The notes under the pieces were generated by a model. It was not told the DNA's origin and made no database searches. It saw only the letters and a list, made by a program, of their open reading frames with translations. From NCBI GenBank assembly GCA_040766105.1, contig JAXGRD010000002.1:186001-250000 (forward strand): a DNA stretch of 64,000 bases, read 5' to 3'. The stretch is from JAXGRD01 sp040766105. Lineage in GTDB: Bacteria > Bacillota > Clostridia > Peptostreptococcales > Anaerovoracaceae. Every line of letters begins with the position of its first letter. Position 1 is the first letter of the stretch. Positions 33,740 to 41,223 of this stretch are shown one piece after another. Made by a program: the position numbers and the translations under genes.

Positions 33740-34450
33740 TTATCTTTTCCCTTGCTTCAACCAACCTCGATCGATCCAATACTGTAATTCTACGGAAGGT
33801 TTCTCTTGAGAAGAGAGTTTCTTATATGTCCCTTTTTTAAGTTGCTTACTAACTAAAAAATATAGTTTGGTTTTCATATTCCACTTCTTTGGCGAAATAC
33901 GGCTCACTTCTCTTGCAAAGGCCCTCACCTTTGACTCCATTTTTTTCCTTCGCTCTAACGAAATCTCATCCCAAATGACACCTTCCATCATTCCAAAGCC
34001 TTTGGTCTTTATCTTTGAAATACCCAGCCACTCCATGCTCGTCTTTACATCCTTTTGGGCTGCGCCGTTGGGTGCTCCCACACTCTGGGTCAGAATCACG
34101 CCGATTTTATCCAACAGGACCGGCTCCGGCCGATGGACAAACCAGTGACATCCAAAGTGATCCAAAAGAGCTTTTACCTGACCCGGCGTTCTTAGAACAT
34201 ATACCGGATACGCAAATACAATGATATCCGCCGCTTTCATGGCTTGCCATACGGGGTTCACCTTATGGAAATGTGGACACTTTTCCTCTCCCTCCACAAA
34301 ACACCTTTTACAGCCGGTACAGTAATCCGGCGCGTCCTTTGGAAGATAAAACTCCTGAACTTCCTGTGCCTTCAACTCATCGAGGAAAAATTCTTTTAAG
34401 TGATATGTACAACCCTTAATCTCCGTTCCATTTATGACAACATATCTCAT
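33740..34450 (-). CDS. Flavodoxin-family NAD(P)H-dependent oxidoreductase
   Basis: This 236-residue protein belongs to the NADPH-dependent FMN reductase / iron-sulfur flavoprotein superfamily. It has the first strand and loop MRYVVINGTEIKG, a Cys cluster CTGCKRCFVEGEEKC, and the flavin-side strand ADIIVFAYPVYVLRTPGQVKALLDH. The C-terminal third (about 150-236) is basic and not recognised. GAGGAAAAGAT before the ATG is an adequate ribosome binding site. It is one of three proteins of this fold in the window and precedes the immunity-like gene by 11 bases. The physiological electron acceptor is unknown. Confidence 0.8.
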   Translation of the reverse strand: MRYVVINGTEIKGCTYHLKEFFLDELKAQEVQEFYLPKDAPDYCTGCKRCFVEGEEKCPHFHKVNPVWQAMKAADIIVFAYPVYVLRTPGQVKALLDHFGCHWFVHRPEPVLLDKIGVILTQSVGAPNGAAQKDVKTSMEWLGISKIKTKGFGMMEGVIWDEISLERRKKMESKVRAFAREVSRISPKKWNMKTKLYFLVSKQLKKGTYKKLSSQEKPSVELQYWIDRGWLKQGKR

Positions 34451-34472
34451 ATCTTTTCCTCAACTTTCCAGA

Positions 34473-36386
34473 TTACCAGCTTCCGCCGCCACCGCCGCCA
34501 AAGCCGCCGCCGGAACTAAATCCGCCGCCACCTCCGCCGCCGAAGCTACCCACACCATCTCCCGAGCTGTGGGGGACGTGAATATTATCGGAAACGCTGG
34601 CATTGAAGCTGTTCATGGCATTCACGAACAGCCATGTATTGAATACGCCATCGGTGTCCCATCTAGTTGTTCCATGATACCAATCCGGTGTCTTCATGGT
34701 GATGTTTTCAAACTTCTTCGCCCACTTCTTGGAAAGTCCCATGACATAGGCATAGGGAAGAACATCATAGAAATAGGAAGGATTCTCTTCTACCAACAAT
34801 TGAAGTCTGTCCAACTCTGCCAGTCGAATAAACTCCTTCAATCCAAGAAGCTTCCCTAGTATTTCTGCTCCTCGTTTTGTCCTCGCTCGCATAAAGCGAA
34901 CGGAGAAGTAGCCGCAACAAAGCATAAGGGTGAAGATCACCGCGCCGACGATGGTCTCTGCATACTTCCATAGAACGAAAAATGTCAGCACCGCAGCAAG
35001 CAGGAGCAACAAAATGCTGAAGAAGTGACCACCCACGCGAACTCTTCCCTTGATGACATACTTCCTATCCTCGGTAGACATGGCCGTTCCCATGGATAGA
35101 ATCATCAAGACCGCGATTACAGCAGCACCTATAATGGACAAAATGAAGTTGCCGTAAATTCTTCCCACAATCAAACCGCCGACCAGAAGGGCTGCAACCA
35201 CAAAGGCAAAGGCAGCAATGCGTGAAATATTTGCTTTTCTGGCAAAGATTCTCTGTCCCCTCTTCTCGGTAAACTCAGATTCCACTGCCGTCACAGTAGC
35301 CAAATAATGATTGTAGAACTCATCACCCAGCTCAGAAAGTTTTACACTGTCTCCCGTTGCAAATAATCCGTTGAACAAAGTGTTCTCATAGGTCTTGGCA
35401 TCGGGAGGCAATAGGGCCACATTCTTGTGGAGAATGAAATCATCCTTCTCTATTTCCTCAATGGTCATATACCCCTTCTGCGCAAAGTGGAAGAAGAGGG
35501 AAACCACATCTTCCTTATCCACCACACCGTCGAGGACATAGCCCACTTCAGCAGAAGTCATACCCTCAGGAGGGTGAAACTCTACGGTTTGCACATGATG
35601 AGGATCTCTTCCAAAACGATACCACAAGGCCATGACCAAGAGAGCCGCTACAGCACCAATGGCATACAGGAGGAGATAGCTCCATTTATGATTCAATTCA
35701 TTGGCAAAATATCCTTCCGGTAGCTTGATACCCACGGCGATTCCGGAGCCCTTAGGCAGTGTATCCTTAGTGGTGATGGAAACCGTGTTTCCTTCCACCT
35801 TCCAATTGAGTTTATCTGTATCTTCTCTTCCGCCCTTCTGACCTGCTACCACTTCCACATCGGCAGCATCAAACTTCTTGGGCATGATGATGGTAATCTG
35901 GGATTCTTCTATTGGCGTCTCCCAATCGTTGGGCAAGACATTATAGAAAAAGCTGTCATACTCACTGATCTTGTCATCGTACATTCTGGCAAGATAGGAA
36001 ATGTTGTAATTCTGTTCATCCCGCACATAGGTATCGGCGCTGCCGATTTTAATCAGCCGGTTGCCTCCCTCATTTGAAACTTCAAAGGGATGCTTCGATA
36101 CAGAAATGTCCTCTATTTTGATTCTGTTTCTCACCTTTTTCAAGGGCTCATCGTTCTTGTCCCTGTAATCTATGGTTTGCATCAGGGGAATGTAACGATA
36201 AATTCCGTGAATGGGGTCGTTAATTTCTATGGAAATCTTTTCGGTAATGTACGCCGAATTATCGGACTTTACATTGACTTGTACGTCGTATTTGGTGGTA
36301 TCATAAGAAGCGGCGCTTACCCCAAGGGTAAGAAATACCGTCATGAGCATAAATACAACTATGTATGTGTAGATTCTCTTTTTCAT
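34473..36386 (-). CDS. DUF2207 membrane protein with glycine-rich C-terminus
   Basis: This 637-residue protein has an N-terminal signal peptide ending near SAASYD, then a DUF2207 extracellular domain (about 25-230). A membrane segment (about 234-252), a cytoplasmic region and two further hydrophobic pairs (about 395-445 and 455-500) follow. The C-terminus is almost only Gly and Ser, ending GGGGGSW, a hallmark of this family. It is encoded with LemA (TAATG overlap), the usual partner. The function is unknown; membrane or envelope homeostasis is the general guess for this pair. Confidence 0.88.
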   Translation of the reverse strand: MKKRIYTYIVVFMLMTVFLTLGVSAASYDTTKYDVQVNVKSDNSAYITEKISIEINDPIHGIYRYIPLMQTIDYRDKNDEPLKKVRNRIKIEDISVSKHPFEVSNEGGNRLIKIGSADTYVRDEQNYNISYLARMYDDKISEYDSFFYNVLPNDWETPIEESQITIIMPKKFDAADVEVVAGQKGGREDTDKLNWKVEGNTVSITTKDTLPKGSGIAVGIKLPEGYFANELNHKWSYLLLYAIGAVAALLVMALWYRFGRDPHHVQTVEFHPPEGMTSAEVGYVLDGVVDKEDVVSLFFHFAQKGYMTIEEIEKDDFILHKNVALLPPDAKTYENTLFNGLFATGDSVKLSELGDEFYNHYLATVTAVESEFTEKRGQRIFARKANISRIAAFAFVVAALLVGGLIVGRIYGNFILSIIGAAVIAVLMILSMGTAMSTEDRKYVIKGRVRVGGHFFSILLLLLAAVLTFFVLWKYAETIVGAVIFTLMLCCGYFSVRFMRARTKRGAEILGKLLGLKEFIRLAELDRLQLLVEENPSYFYDVLPYAYVMGLSKKWAKKFENITMKTPDWYHGTTRWDTDGVFNTWLFVNAMNSFNASVSDNIHVPHSSGDGVGSFGGGGGGGFSSGGGFGGGGGGSW

Positions 36387-36952
36387 TAGAACTGCACCTT
36401 TACGTTTTCTCTCTCCGCTTCGTTCCCCACTTCGTACAAAGGTTTTCTCTCGAAGTGGAACATTCCCGCAATAATATTGTTTGGAAAGACTTCTCTCTTG
36501 GTGTTGTAGGTTTTCACCACTGCATTGTAGTATTTTCGAGAATTGGCAATATCTTCCTCCACACGTTTTAGTTGATCGGAAAGATCCAAGAAGTTAACGT
36601 TTGCCTTTAAGTCCGGGTATTGTTCCGATAGAGCAAAGAGGCTTCTCAATGTTCCGGAAAGCATGTTTTCATTTTCCAATCGTTCTTCCGTCGTGGAAGA
36701 GTTTTGAATCATGCTCCTGGCTTGTACAACTTTATCCAAGGTCTCCGATTCGTGTGCGGCGTAGCCTTTCACCGTTTCCACTAGGTTGGGGATGAGATCG
36801 AAACGTTTTTTCAGATATACATCCATAGTGGCAAAGGCTTCTTCCACGTTATTTTTCAGTTTTACAAAGCCATTGTACATCCCGATGAATGCCAGTACGA
36901 GAATGACAATGACTGCGACCACGACGATCACGGTAATTGCAAATACGGTCAT
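36386..36952 (-). CDS. lemA: LemA family protein
   Basis: This 188-residue protein has one N-terminal membrane anchor (about 4-25) and the helical LemA domain: NNVEEAFATMDVYLKKRFDLIPNLVETVKGYA and RSMIQNSSTTEERLENENMLSG, later YNAVVKTYNTKREVFPNNIIAG. These are diagnostic. AGGAGG precedes the ATG. It overlaps the DUF2207 gene by one base (TAATG). LemA proteins are membrane-bound with the helical bundle on one face; their biochemical role is not established. Confidence 0.95.
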   Translation of the reverse strand: MTVFAITVIVVVAVIVILVLAFIGMYNGFVKLKNNVEEAFATMDVYLKKRFDLIPNLVETVKGYAAHESETLDKVVQARSMIQNSSTTEERLENENMLSGTLRSLFALSEQYPDLKANVNFLDLSDQLKRVEEDIANSRKYYNAVVKTYNTKREVFPNNIIAGMFHFERKPLYEVGNEAERENVKVQF

Positions 36953-36973
36953 TTTCTTTCCTCCTGTTTTTAT

Positions 36974-37633
36974 CTACTTATCCAGTTCCCAGCGTATGGG
37001 TTCCTCTAAAAAATCATTTGTCTTGCTAAAGTACTTGCCTCCGAAAAATCCATTATGCGCCGATAACGGACTGGGGTGGACCGCTTCCAAAATAAGATGG
37101 TTCCCGCTGGTAATCAACGCCTTCTTTGACCTTGCATTTGCTCCCCATAAGATGAAAACTAATGGCTTCTCTCTTTCATTGAGCAAAGAAATCACTCGAT
37201 CTGTGAATACTTCCCATCCTCTCCCCTTGTGAGAATTTGCCTTATGTGCTTCCACCGTCAGAACGGTATTGAGTAGGAGCACACCTTCCCGTGCCCATGC
37301 TTCCAAGCAACCGTGCTCCGCAACAGGAATTCCCAAATCATCTTCCAACTCTTTGAAAATATTAACCAGAGAGGGCGGCTTTCTGGTACCTCTTTTTACA
37401 GAAAAGCACAGACCATGAGCCTGTCCCGGTTCATGATAAGGATCCTGGCCCAAAATTACAGCCTTCACATCCTCGTATGATGTCCACTTTAAAGCATTGA
37501 ATATGTCATACATATCCGGATAGACGGTCTTTGTCGCGTACTCATTTTTTAGGAATCTTCGCAATTCCAGATAGTAGGGTTTGTCAAACTCACCATCTAA
37601 AACCGAATCCCACTGATTGTTAAGCTTTACCAT
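36974..37633 (-). CDS. ung: Uracil-DNA glycosylase
   Basis: This 219-residue family 1 enzyme removes uracil from DNA. It contains the water-activating loop VILGQDPYHEPGQAHGLCFSV, the uracil-recognition strand LVFILWGANARSK and the DNA-intercalation loop HPSPLSAHNGFFGGKYFS. Length matches the family. No Shine-Dalgarno sequence lies before the ATG; instead a perfect TATAAT ends 6 bases upstream, which predicts a leaderless transcript. The gene is 22 bases upstream of lemA, so read-through into lemA is possible. Confidence 0.97.
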   Translation of the reverse strand: MVKLNNQWDSVLDGEFDKPYYLELRRFLKNEYATKTVYPDMYDIFNALKWTSYEDVKAVILGQDPYHEPGQAHGLCFSVKRGTRKPPSLVNIFKELEDDLGIPVAEHGCLEAWAREGVLLLNTVLTVEAHKANSHKGRGWEVFTDRVISLLNEREKPLVFILWGANARSKKALITSGNHLILEAVHPSPLSAHNGFFGGKYFSKTNDFLEEPIRWELDK

Positions 37634-37639
37634 GGAAAT

Positions 37640-37668
37640 ATTATATTACACTTGCTTGTATTTTACAA
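37640..37668 (-). promoter_or_regulatory. ung promoter, predicted leaderless start
   Basis: TTGTAA (37668-37663) and a perfect TATAAT (37645-37640) are 17 bases apart on the minus strand. Six bases lie between the -10 box and the ATG (37633), and no ribosome binding site is present. Confidence 0.6.
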
Positions 37669-37711
37669 ACGAAAGCACTTTCATAGTTTTTAGCAAGAAA
37701 GTAAAATATTG

Positions 37712-37741
37712 TTGGACAATTAATCTTTTATCCTTTATAAT
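37712..37741 (+). promoter_or_regulatory. Promoter of the zinc-ribbon gene
   Basis: TTGGAC (or TGGACA one base on) and a perfect TATAAT are separated by 18 (or 17) bases. It predicts a 5' leader of about 110 bases before the ATG at 37857; I see no named riboswitch in that leader. The 223-base gap between ung and this gene holds both promoters and no further gene. Confidence 0.55.
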
Positions 37742-37856
37742 GACAGAGAACTCAAGAAATCTACAGGTCCAGACATCTATTTGGAATCATCCATCTGGAA
37801 AGACCCCAAGAATTTTTTAGGTCAACGGTTATTTTTTTCATGATGGAGGATTAAAC

Positions 37857-38021
37857 ATGGAAGACAAGACTTTAGTATGCAGCGATTGCGGCGCAGAATT
37901 CGTATTTACAGCAGGAGAACAGGAGTTCTACAAGGAAAAAGGATTCGACAACGAGCCCAAGAGATGCAAGGCATGTAGAGACAAGAAAAAGGCAGAAAAG
38001 AGAGCTTATCAGGGTAGATAA
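37857..38021 (+). CDS. Small zinc-ribbon protein
   Basis: This 54-residue protein has two CxxC knuckles: LVCSDCGAEF near the start and RCKACRDKKK near the end, separated by 26 residues. This matches the small probable zinc-binding domain family (zf-trcl type) that is common in Firmicutes. The C-terminus is highly basic (RDKKKAEKRAYQGR), consistent with nucleic-acid or ribosome contact; that is inference. GGAGG lies 7 bases before the ATG. Codon choice resembles gdhA (AAG, GGA, GCA rich), which suggests strong expression. It is a single-gene unit between its own promoter and a strong terminator. Confidence 0.85.
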   Translation: MEDKTLVCSDCGAEFVFTAGEQEFYKEKGFDNEPKRCKACRDKKKAEKRAYQGR

Positions 38022-38040
38022 CTACCGACTGATCTTTACA

Positions 38041-38068
38041 AAAAAAGACGAGACCCCTCGTCTTTTTT
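38041..38068. terminator. Bidirectional terminator, zinc-ribbon gene and pilus unit
   Basis: A 12-bp perfect stem AAAAAAGACGAG/CTCGTCTTTTTT with a 4-base ACCC loop is a textbook intrinsic terminator in both directions. It serves the plus-strand zinc-ribbon gene and the minus-strand pilin unit that ends at 38071. Confidence 0.9.
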
Positions 38069-38070
38069 AT

Positions 38071-38607
38071 TTACCGAATTCCGCTTAAATACATTTCCCG
38101 TTTAAGATTGCCGATGAAACGAATGATATCACCAATGGAATAGTTGTTTCTATCAATGGCCTCCGCTGTACGCTTCAGGTACTCCTTTGTTGTTGCATCC
38201 CCATTGGCTCCCAACCTTTCAATCAACCGCAATATCTTTCTCATTATCCTTTCATCGGATTCTTCCGGTACATATGCAATCTTAATATCCCTATGCTTTA
38301 AGTGATAAAAAATAGTATCCAAATCCAGACTGACCTTGTTGATATCCAATAGGAACTCATTGATCTTTGATAGTGTGATCATGGTTTTTTCCAAGACCTC
38401 GTATATATCGCGCACATTTGATATTTTCAATTCGGAAAGAGCCGTATATCCGCTGCATTCATAGTAAATGCTTCTGACACCCTTTGATGTGCTGAATCGC
38501 ATAGGTAGCGCAAAATCGCACAAACCGGAAGCCAACACCCTTTCTTCAAAAGGAAGCACTGCCTCCTCAGGAAACTCTAAGGTATAATTATTTTCTTTGA
38601 TATTCAT
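38071..38607 (-). CDS. DUF6382-like protein at the end of the pilin unit
   Basis: This 178-residue protein is made of two segments. Residues 1-110 carry a pattern seen in DUF6382 domains of Clostridia Tad loci: EERVLASGLCDFALPMRF, YYECSGYTALSEL, FLLDINKVSLDLDTIFYHL, IAYVPEES. The rest is a short helical tail. In relatives this domain is often joined to an FHA phosphothreonine-binding domain, which is missing here. The start at 38607 has GGAGG 5 bases upstream. It follows the double-module pseudopilin gene by one base and ends the pilin unit. A role in pilus assembly control is inferred only from position. Confidence 0.55.
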   Translation of the reverse strand: MNIKENNYTLEFPEEAVLPFEERVLASGLCDFALPMRFSTSKGVRSIYYECSGYTALSELKISNVRDIYEVLEKTMITLSKINEFLLDINKVSLDLDTIFYHLKHRDIKIAYVPEESDERIMRKILRLIERLGANGDATTKEYLKRTAEAIDRNNYSIGDIIRFIGNLKREMYLSGIR

Positions 38608-38608
38608 A

Positions 38609-39370
38609 TTATCCTCCACACTTAGTGCAGGGCAAGTAGCCCTTTGTCCTTGCATCTTCCTCCTGTATCTTTACAACATATTTATCTACGGAAACACAGC
38701 TACCTCTGTGATATGCTTCTCCATATCCTTCATAGCAATATACAATGCTACCGGATTCCAGCTCTTCTGAATGACATAGCTCACAGGAATCATACTTATT
38801 TTTTAGACTTTTACTGAGCAACAATTGAGATGGGGTGTTACTCACATAGGTGCAGTTTTCCTTATGATATTTTTCTCCAGACCTTGGGAAGATCCATACT
38901 GTTCTTGCATCCTCCCTTTTCTCCATTGCATCAAACCCCAAAGGTGCCCACGTATTTGATTTCCCAATCCACCCTCTACAAAGAATCCTTTCTTCCAGGT
39001 CAAAGCCATCATATAGCTGAAGAGGAAGCCTAATATCAACCCTTGAATTGATCTGATATGAAATCAGGCCGTCCTTTCCCTTCATGGAATACAGGTACTT
39101 TAGGTTGGACACTTGTACTTGGGAGACATCTTCACTGTCCGCAAGAATTCTGTTTTCCAAAGAGGGAGCAAATCCCAGTCCGGTTTTGACAACATAGGCT
39201 TGGGCTGCAGTATTTCTGCCTTCATCTGTTGCGGCATGCATGGTTATCTCTGCCGCACCTACCACCTTTATCAAGTAAGCAATGGTCATAACGGCGATGA
39301 TGAATATGGGAAGAAAGATCGCAGCCTCCACCGTGTAGTAGCCTCTTTTAGTATTTATGTTTGTAGGCAT
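38609..39370 (-). CDS. TadE-like pseudopilin with two Cys/His metal-binding modules
   Basis: This 253-residue protein starts with a class III-type pseudopilin signal: RGYYTVEAAIFLPIFIIAVMTI, one membrane helix with the conserved E. After a beta-rich region (about 55-150) come two copies of a small module. The first has YHKENC (Cys173) and CELC (Cys196, Cys199); the second has YHRGSC (Cys225) and, after KGYLP, CTKC (Cys248, Cys251). The pattern YH..xC...PCxxC is like Ada-type zinc modules seen at the ends of exported Firmicute proteins. Exposed outside the cell on a minor pilin, it could bind metal or ligand; this is inference. The ATG has GGGAGGGAG upstream and overlaps the DUF5702 gene by 23 bases. 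Confidence 0.75.
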   Translation of the reverse strand: MPTNINTKRGYYTVEAAIFLPIFIIAVMTIAYLIKVVGAAEITMHAATDEGRNTAAQAYVVKTGLGFAPSLENRILADSEDVSQVQVSNLKYLYSMKGKDGLISYQINSRVDIRLPLQLYDGFDLEERILCRGWIGKSNTWAPLGFDAMEKREDARTVWIFPRSGEKYHKENCTYVSNTPSQLLLSKSLKNKYDSCELCHSEELESGSIVYCYEGYGEAYHRGSCVSVDKYVVKIQEEDARTKGYLPCTKCGG

Positions 39371-40556
39371 ACTCCCTCCCGTCTATCTTGGCTTTAAAAT
39401 CAAAGCCTAGATTATAGTCGCGGATCAAAAAGCTACCATCATAGTTGCCCTGCATGTTTATTTGAATCAAGTCCATTACTCTTGTTAACTGTGTGCTTTT
39501 ATCTTGGAAGAAGAGAAAAACCTGTAGATAACCCTGGTACGTCAATCCCGTTGTACTCTTTGTGTCAATGTACTCCACCTCTTTATTATCCACAATGGAT
39601 TGAAGATCCACAGCCCAAGTAATGGAAGTCTTGTAAATCGGTACCTTCTTTCCATGCTCTAGAAGTCTTACATCATTTTCCGACTCTGCCAATGCCCATG
39701 CTTCCGCAAGAATCAGCTGAGTTATGATTGCTCCGGGACCGGGCGTTATAAGTGCAGCCGCGGCAGTCAATTCAGCCTTTTTAACCGGGTCTCCATATAT
39801 GAAGATGAGGTTAGGTACGTTTCTCAGTAAGAGAAGATCTCCACGGAAAGCTTTTCGATTATCTTCGTCACTCATCTTCCCCTTAAGAATATATTCTGCT
39901 TCGTTGAGGAAGAATGTTTCCTTTCCTGTATTCTGATTCTGTGCATTCTTAAAATGCATCATAATGTATTGGTTTGTAAGAAAACGGTTACTTCCTTTTT
40001 GAAAAACTTGATCCGTACTGCCTATGCCTTCGATGACATTGGTCAGGAGACTGCCGTTGTCACCAAGAGATTGTGACGGGAGAGACTGTATTACTTTCTC
40101 GTTACGCAAAACTCTGTTTCCCACTGTCGGGACCACATCTGTGCCTCCACCGGATGGATCAATCACATCCTCAATGAATCCCCTTGCCATGGCATATTTG
40201 GTATACTCGACGATTTCCCTTTCAAAAGCATTTACATTGAGAAGAGACTCTTCGCTGATATCCGCTCTTATGCTACCAAGGGTCAGGTAATCATTGTTGT
40301 CCAAGGAGTAATTGGTATAGAGCTTCATGCTGTCTTCAATATCTCTCTCCGTACCATAGAATGCAAAGATTCCGTATTCCTTCTTTAATTCCAGATTGAA
40401 CTCACTTAACACGGATCTTGCAGACAAGTTGAGAAGCCCGTCACAGTAACCGACAGCCGCAACCATTACTGAGGCCTTTATATATATGAACGTTACCGAT
40501 ATCATTGCTGCCAATATAATCACTAAAAAAACAGATGTGCTCCCTCTCTTGTTCAT
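39348..40556 (-). CDS. DUF5702 Tad-locus protein
   Basis: This 402-residue protein has an N-terminal pseudopilin-like segment (MNKRGSTSVFLVIILAAMISV) followed by a large extracellular region. FNLELKKEYGIFAFYG at about 55-70 and the order of segments match DUF5702 proteins of Clostridia Tad loci. Its size and position, between two TadE-like genes, suit a minor pilin or TadG-like tip protein. AGGAGG lies 5 bases before the ATG at 40556; an earlier in-frame start (40577) lies inside the previous gene and is unlikely. A hydrophobic stretch at about 270-295 (AAAALITPGPGAIITQLILAEAWAL) may be an internal membrane-associated helix. Confidence 0.75.
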   Translation of the reverse strand: MNKRGSTSVFLVIILAAMISVTFIYIKASVMVAAVGYCDGLLNLSARSVLSEFNLELKKEYGIFAFYGTERDIEDSMKLYTNYSLDNNDYLTLGSIRADISEESLLNVNAFEREIVEYTKYAMARGFIEDVIDPSGGGTDVVPTVGNRVLRNEKVIQSLPSQSLGDNGSLLTNVIEGIGSTDQVFQKGSNRFLTNQYIMMHFKNAQNQNTGKETFFLNEAEYILKGKMSDEDNRKAFRGDLLLLRNVPNLIFIYGDPVKKAELTAAAALITPGPGAIITQLILAEAWALAESENDVRLLEHGKKVPIYKTSITWAVDLQSIVDNKEVEYIDTKSTTGLTYQGYLQVFLFFQDKSTQLTRVMDLIQINMQGNYDGSFLIRDYNLGFDFKAKIDGREYAYKHKY

Positions 40557-40579
40557 TCGTACCTCCTCTTCCCCCAAAT

Positions 40580-40957
40580 CTACTCCAAGAAAAAATCCGT
40601 GTACAAAATAAATTTCTTTTCATCCACAGTATAAACCCTGCTCTCCAACACCTTTGTAAAGGACTTGTTCAGCAATCCTTTCTTAGAAAAGTGTAATCCC
40701 CTATCGGCGTAGTAGCTTGGGAAGATACCATAAAAAGATGGATATGGCTTTATATCGTCCGGTACATTCCTATATGTCATTACAGTATCTGTTTCCTGTC
40801 CCATGGTTGCATTTAAGGCAAGATGTAATCTGGCATTGTATGTGACTTGCTGAAAAAGAAAAGTAAGAATAAAGATGACCGCCACTACTGTCAGAATCAC
40901 CAAGGGGAATACAACTGCAGCCTCCACCATAGTGCTTCCCTTTTTATTAAAAGCCAC
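40580..40957 (-). CDS. TadE-like pseudopilin
   Basis: This 125-residue protein begins NKKGSTMVEAAVVFPLVILTVVAVIFILTFLF, the TadE-type prepilin signature: a Gly before a hydrophobic helix with Glu at position +5 after the cleavage site. It is exported by the Tad machine as a minor pilin. The start is GTG (40955-40957) inside the end of the pilin gene, an 11-base overlap, so it depends on translational coupling. The rest (about 45-125) has no recognised domain. Confidence 0.8.
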   Translation of the reverse strand: MAFNKKGSTMVEAAVVFPLVILTVVAVIFILTFLFQQVTYNARLHLALNATMGQETDTVMTYRNVPDDIKPYPSFYGIFPSYYADRGLHFSKKGLLNKSFTKVLESRVYTVDEKKFILYTDFFLE

Positions 40958-41105
40958 CGTTTAATGCCTCAAAGGTTTTATTGATAAATGCGGTTATTTC
41001 CGTTTTAAAAATCAAGCCTAATACAATGGCTATGGCTACAAGAATTGCCACCTGCACCATTTCCATTCCCTTTTTGTTCCCCAATCTTATCTTCCTCTTA
41101 ATCAT
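40947..41105 (-). CDS. Flp1-like type IVb pilin
   Basis: This 52-residue gene is easily overlooked. The product has a basic leader (MIKRKIRLGNKKG) followed directly by MEMVQVAILVAIAIVLGLIFKTEI and a short tail FINKTFEALNGGF. The Gly-Met-Glu cleavage/recognition site, the Glu at +2 and the single hydrophobic helix match the Flp1-type major pilin of Clostridia Tad loci. AAGGGGG lies before the ATG. It is the first gene of a five-gene unit (pilin, TadE-like, DUF5702, second TadE-like, DUF6382-like). A prepilin peptidase (TadV) is not in the window and must act from elsewhere. Confidence 0.88.
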   Translation of the reverse strand: MIKRKIRLGNKKGMEMVQVAILVAIAIVLGLIFKTEITAFINKTFEALNGGF

Positions 41106-41139
41106 TTTCTTTACCCCCTTTCATGTGTTACATTTTTTT

Positions 41140-41160
41140 ACTATATTTCCATATATTTCC
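41140..41160 (-). promoter_or_regulatory. Pilin-unit promoter element with shared Tad motif
   Basis: The minus strand reads GGAAATATATGGAAAT (41160-41145), overlapping TATAGT (41145-41140), which would be a -10 box 34 bases before the pilin ATG. No good -35 is present. The same motif, with one base changed (GGAAATATAAGGAAAT), sits at the tadA promoter (48749-48764). The two GGAAAT halves are 10 bp apart, one helical turn. Confidence 0.5.
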
Positions 41161-41173
41161 TTATATGGGCATT

Positions 41174-41208
41174 ATAAAGCACCTGTAAAATATTTACAAG
41201 TGCTTTAT
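41174..41208 (-). terminator. Terminator-like hairpin between the flavoprotein gene and the pilin gene
   Basis: A 16-bp stem (ATAAAGCAC... with ...GTGCTTTAT) and 3-base loop is continuous only in the minus-strand RNA, where the single mismatch becomes G-U. It lies 15 bases after the flavoprotein stop. There is no T-run beyond the stem, so termination may be partial. Confidence 0.5.
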
Positions 41209-41223
41209 GGTAAAAAATGTATT

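Noticed and set aside
34473..34560. Low-complexity repeat rich in GCC/CCG triplets
   Set aside because: It simply encodes the Gly/Ser-rich C-terminus typical of DUF2207 proteins.
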